Positions 6,241 to 6,267 of a stretch of 6,267 nt of DNA are shown one piece after another. The translations under genes and the position numbers were made by a program. A model generated the notes under the pieces. The model was given only the letters and a program-made list of their open reading frames with translations, had not been told where the DNA came from and ran no database searches. Origin of the DNA: Lachnospiraceae bacterium (GTDB taxonomy: Bacteria; Bacillota; Clostridia; Lachnospirales; Lachnospiraceae); contig JAJBTR010000009.1 of assembly GCA_020860745.1 (NCBI GenBank), positions 1-6,267 of the forward strand. The letters are read 5' to 3'. The number at the start of each line of letters is the position of its first letter. Position 1 is the first letter of the stretch.

Positions 6241-6267
6241 CTAACCCTCATTGTACAATTCTTGTTC
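6241..6267 (-). CDS. Possible 3' end of an upstream gene
   Basis: Reading from the right edge on the minus strand, one frame is open for eight codons, E-Q-E-L-Y-N-E-G, then stops with TAG at 6243-6241. The stop lies four bases before the adaptor's ATG at 6236, and its last codons overlap the adaptor's ribosome binding site. This spacing is typical of tightly linked operon genes. Only eight codons are visible, so the identity cannot be judged, and the open frame may be chance. Confidence 0.3.
   Translation of the reverse strand, partial: EQELYNEG

Noticed and set aside
6236..6251. ATG at 6251 as the adaptor start
   Set aside because: No ribosome binding site precedes it, whereas GAGGG is well placed before the ATG at 6236.

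Overview
The window looks like chromosomal DNA of a low-to-mid GC, Gram-positive anaerobe of the Clostridia (Lachnospiraceae-like). This is an inference from strong purine-rich ribosome binding sites (AAAAGGGGG, AAGAGGA, GGAGGT), a near-consensus sigma-A promoter, and the gene types present: a butyrate/4-hydroxybutyrate-type CoA-transferase, an oxalate/formate-antiporter-type MFS carrier, and a MacA-like adaptor with a MacB-like permease in a cell lacking obvious outer-membrane parts. No rRNA, tRNA, CRISPR array or transposase gene was found.

Left half, + strand. A complete acetyl-CoA hydrolase/transferase family enzyme (58-1371) is followed by a 229-base gap and an OFA-family MFS transporter (1601-2827). 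Together they could form a carboxylate uptake and CoA-activation module; the substrate cannot be read from the sequence. The gap holds a candidate promoter and a striking inverted repeat (1506-1582, 25-base arms, one mismatch) that ends just before the transporter's ribosome binding site.

Right half, - strand, read from high to low coordinates. A 573-residue MacA/HlyD-type membrane-fusion (adaptor) protein (6236-4515) is followed by a MacB-like piece with one membrane segment and an extracytoplasmic domain (4382-3639). Next comes a multi-pass membrane piece (3657-2824). The last two overlap by 19 bases in different frames. A run of seven T on the coding strand, forming the heptamer T TTT TTG, lies exactly where a -1 shift (or one extra T) would join them into one protein of about 519 residues. 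The simplest reading is one ABC-type permease that is frameshifted, recoded, or mis-sequenced. The permease has its own good promoter (4403-4430). No ATPase gene is in the window; if there is one, it should lie beyond the right edge or elsewhere.

The two halves converge: the stop codons of the MFS gene and the permease gene overlap inside a 12-base palindrome, with no recognisable terminator between them. The most interesting points are the frameshift junction, the long inverted repeat before the MFS gene, and an in-frame 42/33/42-base tandem repeat inside the permease's cytoplasmic or loop region.
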